Below, piece after piece: positions 6,190 to 6,695 of a stretch of DNA of 6,695 bases (position 1 is the stretch's first letter; each line of letters begins with the position of its first letter). The translations under genes and the position numbers were made by a program. The notes under the pieces were generated by a model, which did no database searches, was not told the origin of the DNA, and saw only the letters and a program-made list of their open reading frames with translations. This stretch comes from Alphaproteobacteria bacterium UBA7691 (lineage in GTDB: Bacteria; Pseudomonadota; Alphaproteobacteria; Ferrovibrionales; Ferrovibrionaceae): NCBI GenBank assembly GCA_002482765.1, contig DLGP01000016.1, positions 1 to 6,695 of the forward strand. The letters are read 5' to 3'.

Positions 6190-6222
6190 AAAAGCCCGGC
6201 CCTTTCACCGGGCCGGGCTTTT
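6190..6222. terminator. Bidirectional intrinsic terminator between convergent genes
   Basis: A perfect 13-bp inverted repeat, AAAAGCCCGGCCC (6190-6202) with GGGCCGGGCTTTT (6210-6222), encloses a 7-nt loop (tttcacc). The stem ends in A/T runs on both sides, so each strand presents a GC-rich hairpin followed by four U residues. It lies between the stop codons of the two convergent genes (6177 and 6243) and can serve both. Confidence 0.92.
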
Positions 6223-6242
6223 CATTGTGTAGCAGCCGGTGC

Positions 6243-6695
6243 TTAGCCGAAGGCGTCGGCGATGATGCCGGCATACCAGCCCTGGGTATATTCCGCCTCG
6301 CGCTTGCGGAAGGCCGCATCGGCCTGGCCGGGGCTGACGCCGCCGCTATTGGGCATTTCGGCCACGGTTTCGCCGGGGCGGTAGGTGCCGGTGACCGAGA
6401 TGCCGTAATCCGGCGTCACCAGGCTGTAGCAGGTGTTGTGATACACGGCGGGCGGCGCCGCCTGGCCGCGCAGGCTGGCGACGATGCTGGCCGCCACCAC
6501 CTTGGCCTGGCTGTTGGCGGCCGAGCCGGATTTCGGCATGGCGCCGGCAATCGAGGCATCGCCCAGCACATACACATCCTGCGCCTTGCGCGAGGCGAAG
6601 TTTTTCGGATCAACGGCGCACCAGCCATTGGCTTCCGCCAGGCCTGCATCGATGGCGATCTTGCCGGCACTTTGCGGCGGGATCAGGTTGATCAC
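6243..6695 (-). CDS. fccB: Sulfide dehydrogenase (flavocytochrome c) flavoprotein subunit, C-terminal part
   Basis: This is the C-terminal 150 residues of an FAD-dependent sulfide dehydrogenase of the FccB/SoxF type, a periplasmic enzyme that oxidises sulfide to sulfur or polysulfide and passes electrons to a cytochrome c partner. The fragment begins VINLIPPQSAGKIA. It carries the FAD-binding segment VYVLGDASIAGAMPKSG (41-57), then AANSQAKVVAASI, and NTCYSLVTPDYGISV, whose cysteine (residue 89 of the fragment) matches one of the redox-active disulfide cysteines of this family. The end, EYTQGWYAGIIADAFG, is typical. The first visible codon is an internal valine (GTG) in continuous frame at the window edge, so the start, the signal sequence and the N-terminal FAD motif lie outside. 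The cytochrome subunit gene, usually adjacent, is not in view. It is convergent with the small gene at 5887-6177 and shares its terminator. Confidence 0.93.
   Translation of the reverse strand: MINLIPPQSAGKIAIDAGLAEANGWCAVDPKNFASRKAQDVYVLGDASIAGAMPKSGSAANSQAKVVAASIVASLRGQAAPPAVYHNTCYSLVTPDYGISVTGTYRPGETVAEMPNSGGVSPGQADAAFRKREAEYTQGWYAGIIADAFG

Overview
The window is a stretch of GC-rich bacterial chromosome that looks alphaproteobacterial, most likely from a Rhodospirillales-type lineage. That placement is inferred from codon use, the RecA C-terminus and the gene types, not from a database comparison. Gene density is high, and no gene-free stretch reaches 300 bases. I see no rRNA, tRNA, CRISPR array or insertion sequence.

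Left part (1-2930). The window opens inside the 3' end of recA (+), which closes with a strong intrinsic terminator. Convergent to it, on the minus strand, is a two-gene unit. A TetR-family repressor gene is followed 17 nt later by a gene for an LplT-like MFS transporter fused to a PlsC-type acyltransferase. The tetR promoter is unusually readable: its -35 and -10 hexamers are 17 bp apart, one 16-bp operator fills the spacer, and a second near-identical operator covers the start of the transcript. This suggests an autoregulated switch controlling a lysophospholipid uptake and reacylation protein.

Middle part (2930-5496). Divergent from tetR is a two-gene operon on the plus strand: an RraA/HMG-aldolase-fold protein and an IlvD/Edd-family [2Fe-2S] dehydratase. 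The dehydratase keeps all cluster, Mg and catalytic residues, at positions that run one lower than those I recall for Rhizobium L-arabinonate dehydratase. The pair probably serves sugar-acid (aldonate) catabolism: the dehydratase makes a 2-keto-3-deoxy acid, and the RraA-like protein may act on it.

Right part (5497-6695). Two small plus-strand genes follow: a 77-residue helix-turn-helix protein and a 96-residue protein resembling the small partners of AbiEii-type toxins. A REP-like hairpin lies between them and no toxin gene is present. A perfect 13-bp stem terminator, T-flanked in both directions, separates them from the convergent 3' end of a sulfide dehydrogenase (flavocytochrome c) flavoprotein gene, which runs off the right edge.

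Most of the window is ordinary core and metabolic gene content. The items most worth a second look are the doubled TetR operator with its lipid-remodelling target, the RraA-dehydratase pair, and the orphan HTH/antitoxin-like pair.
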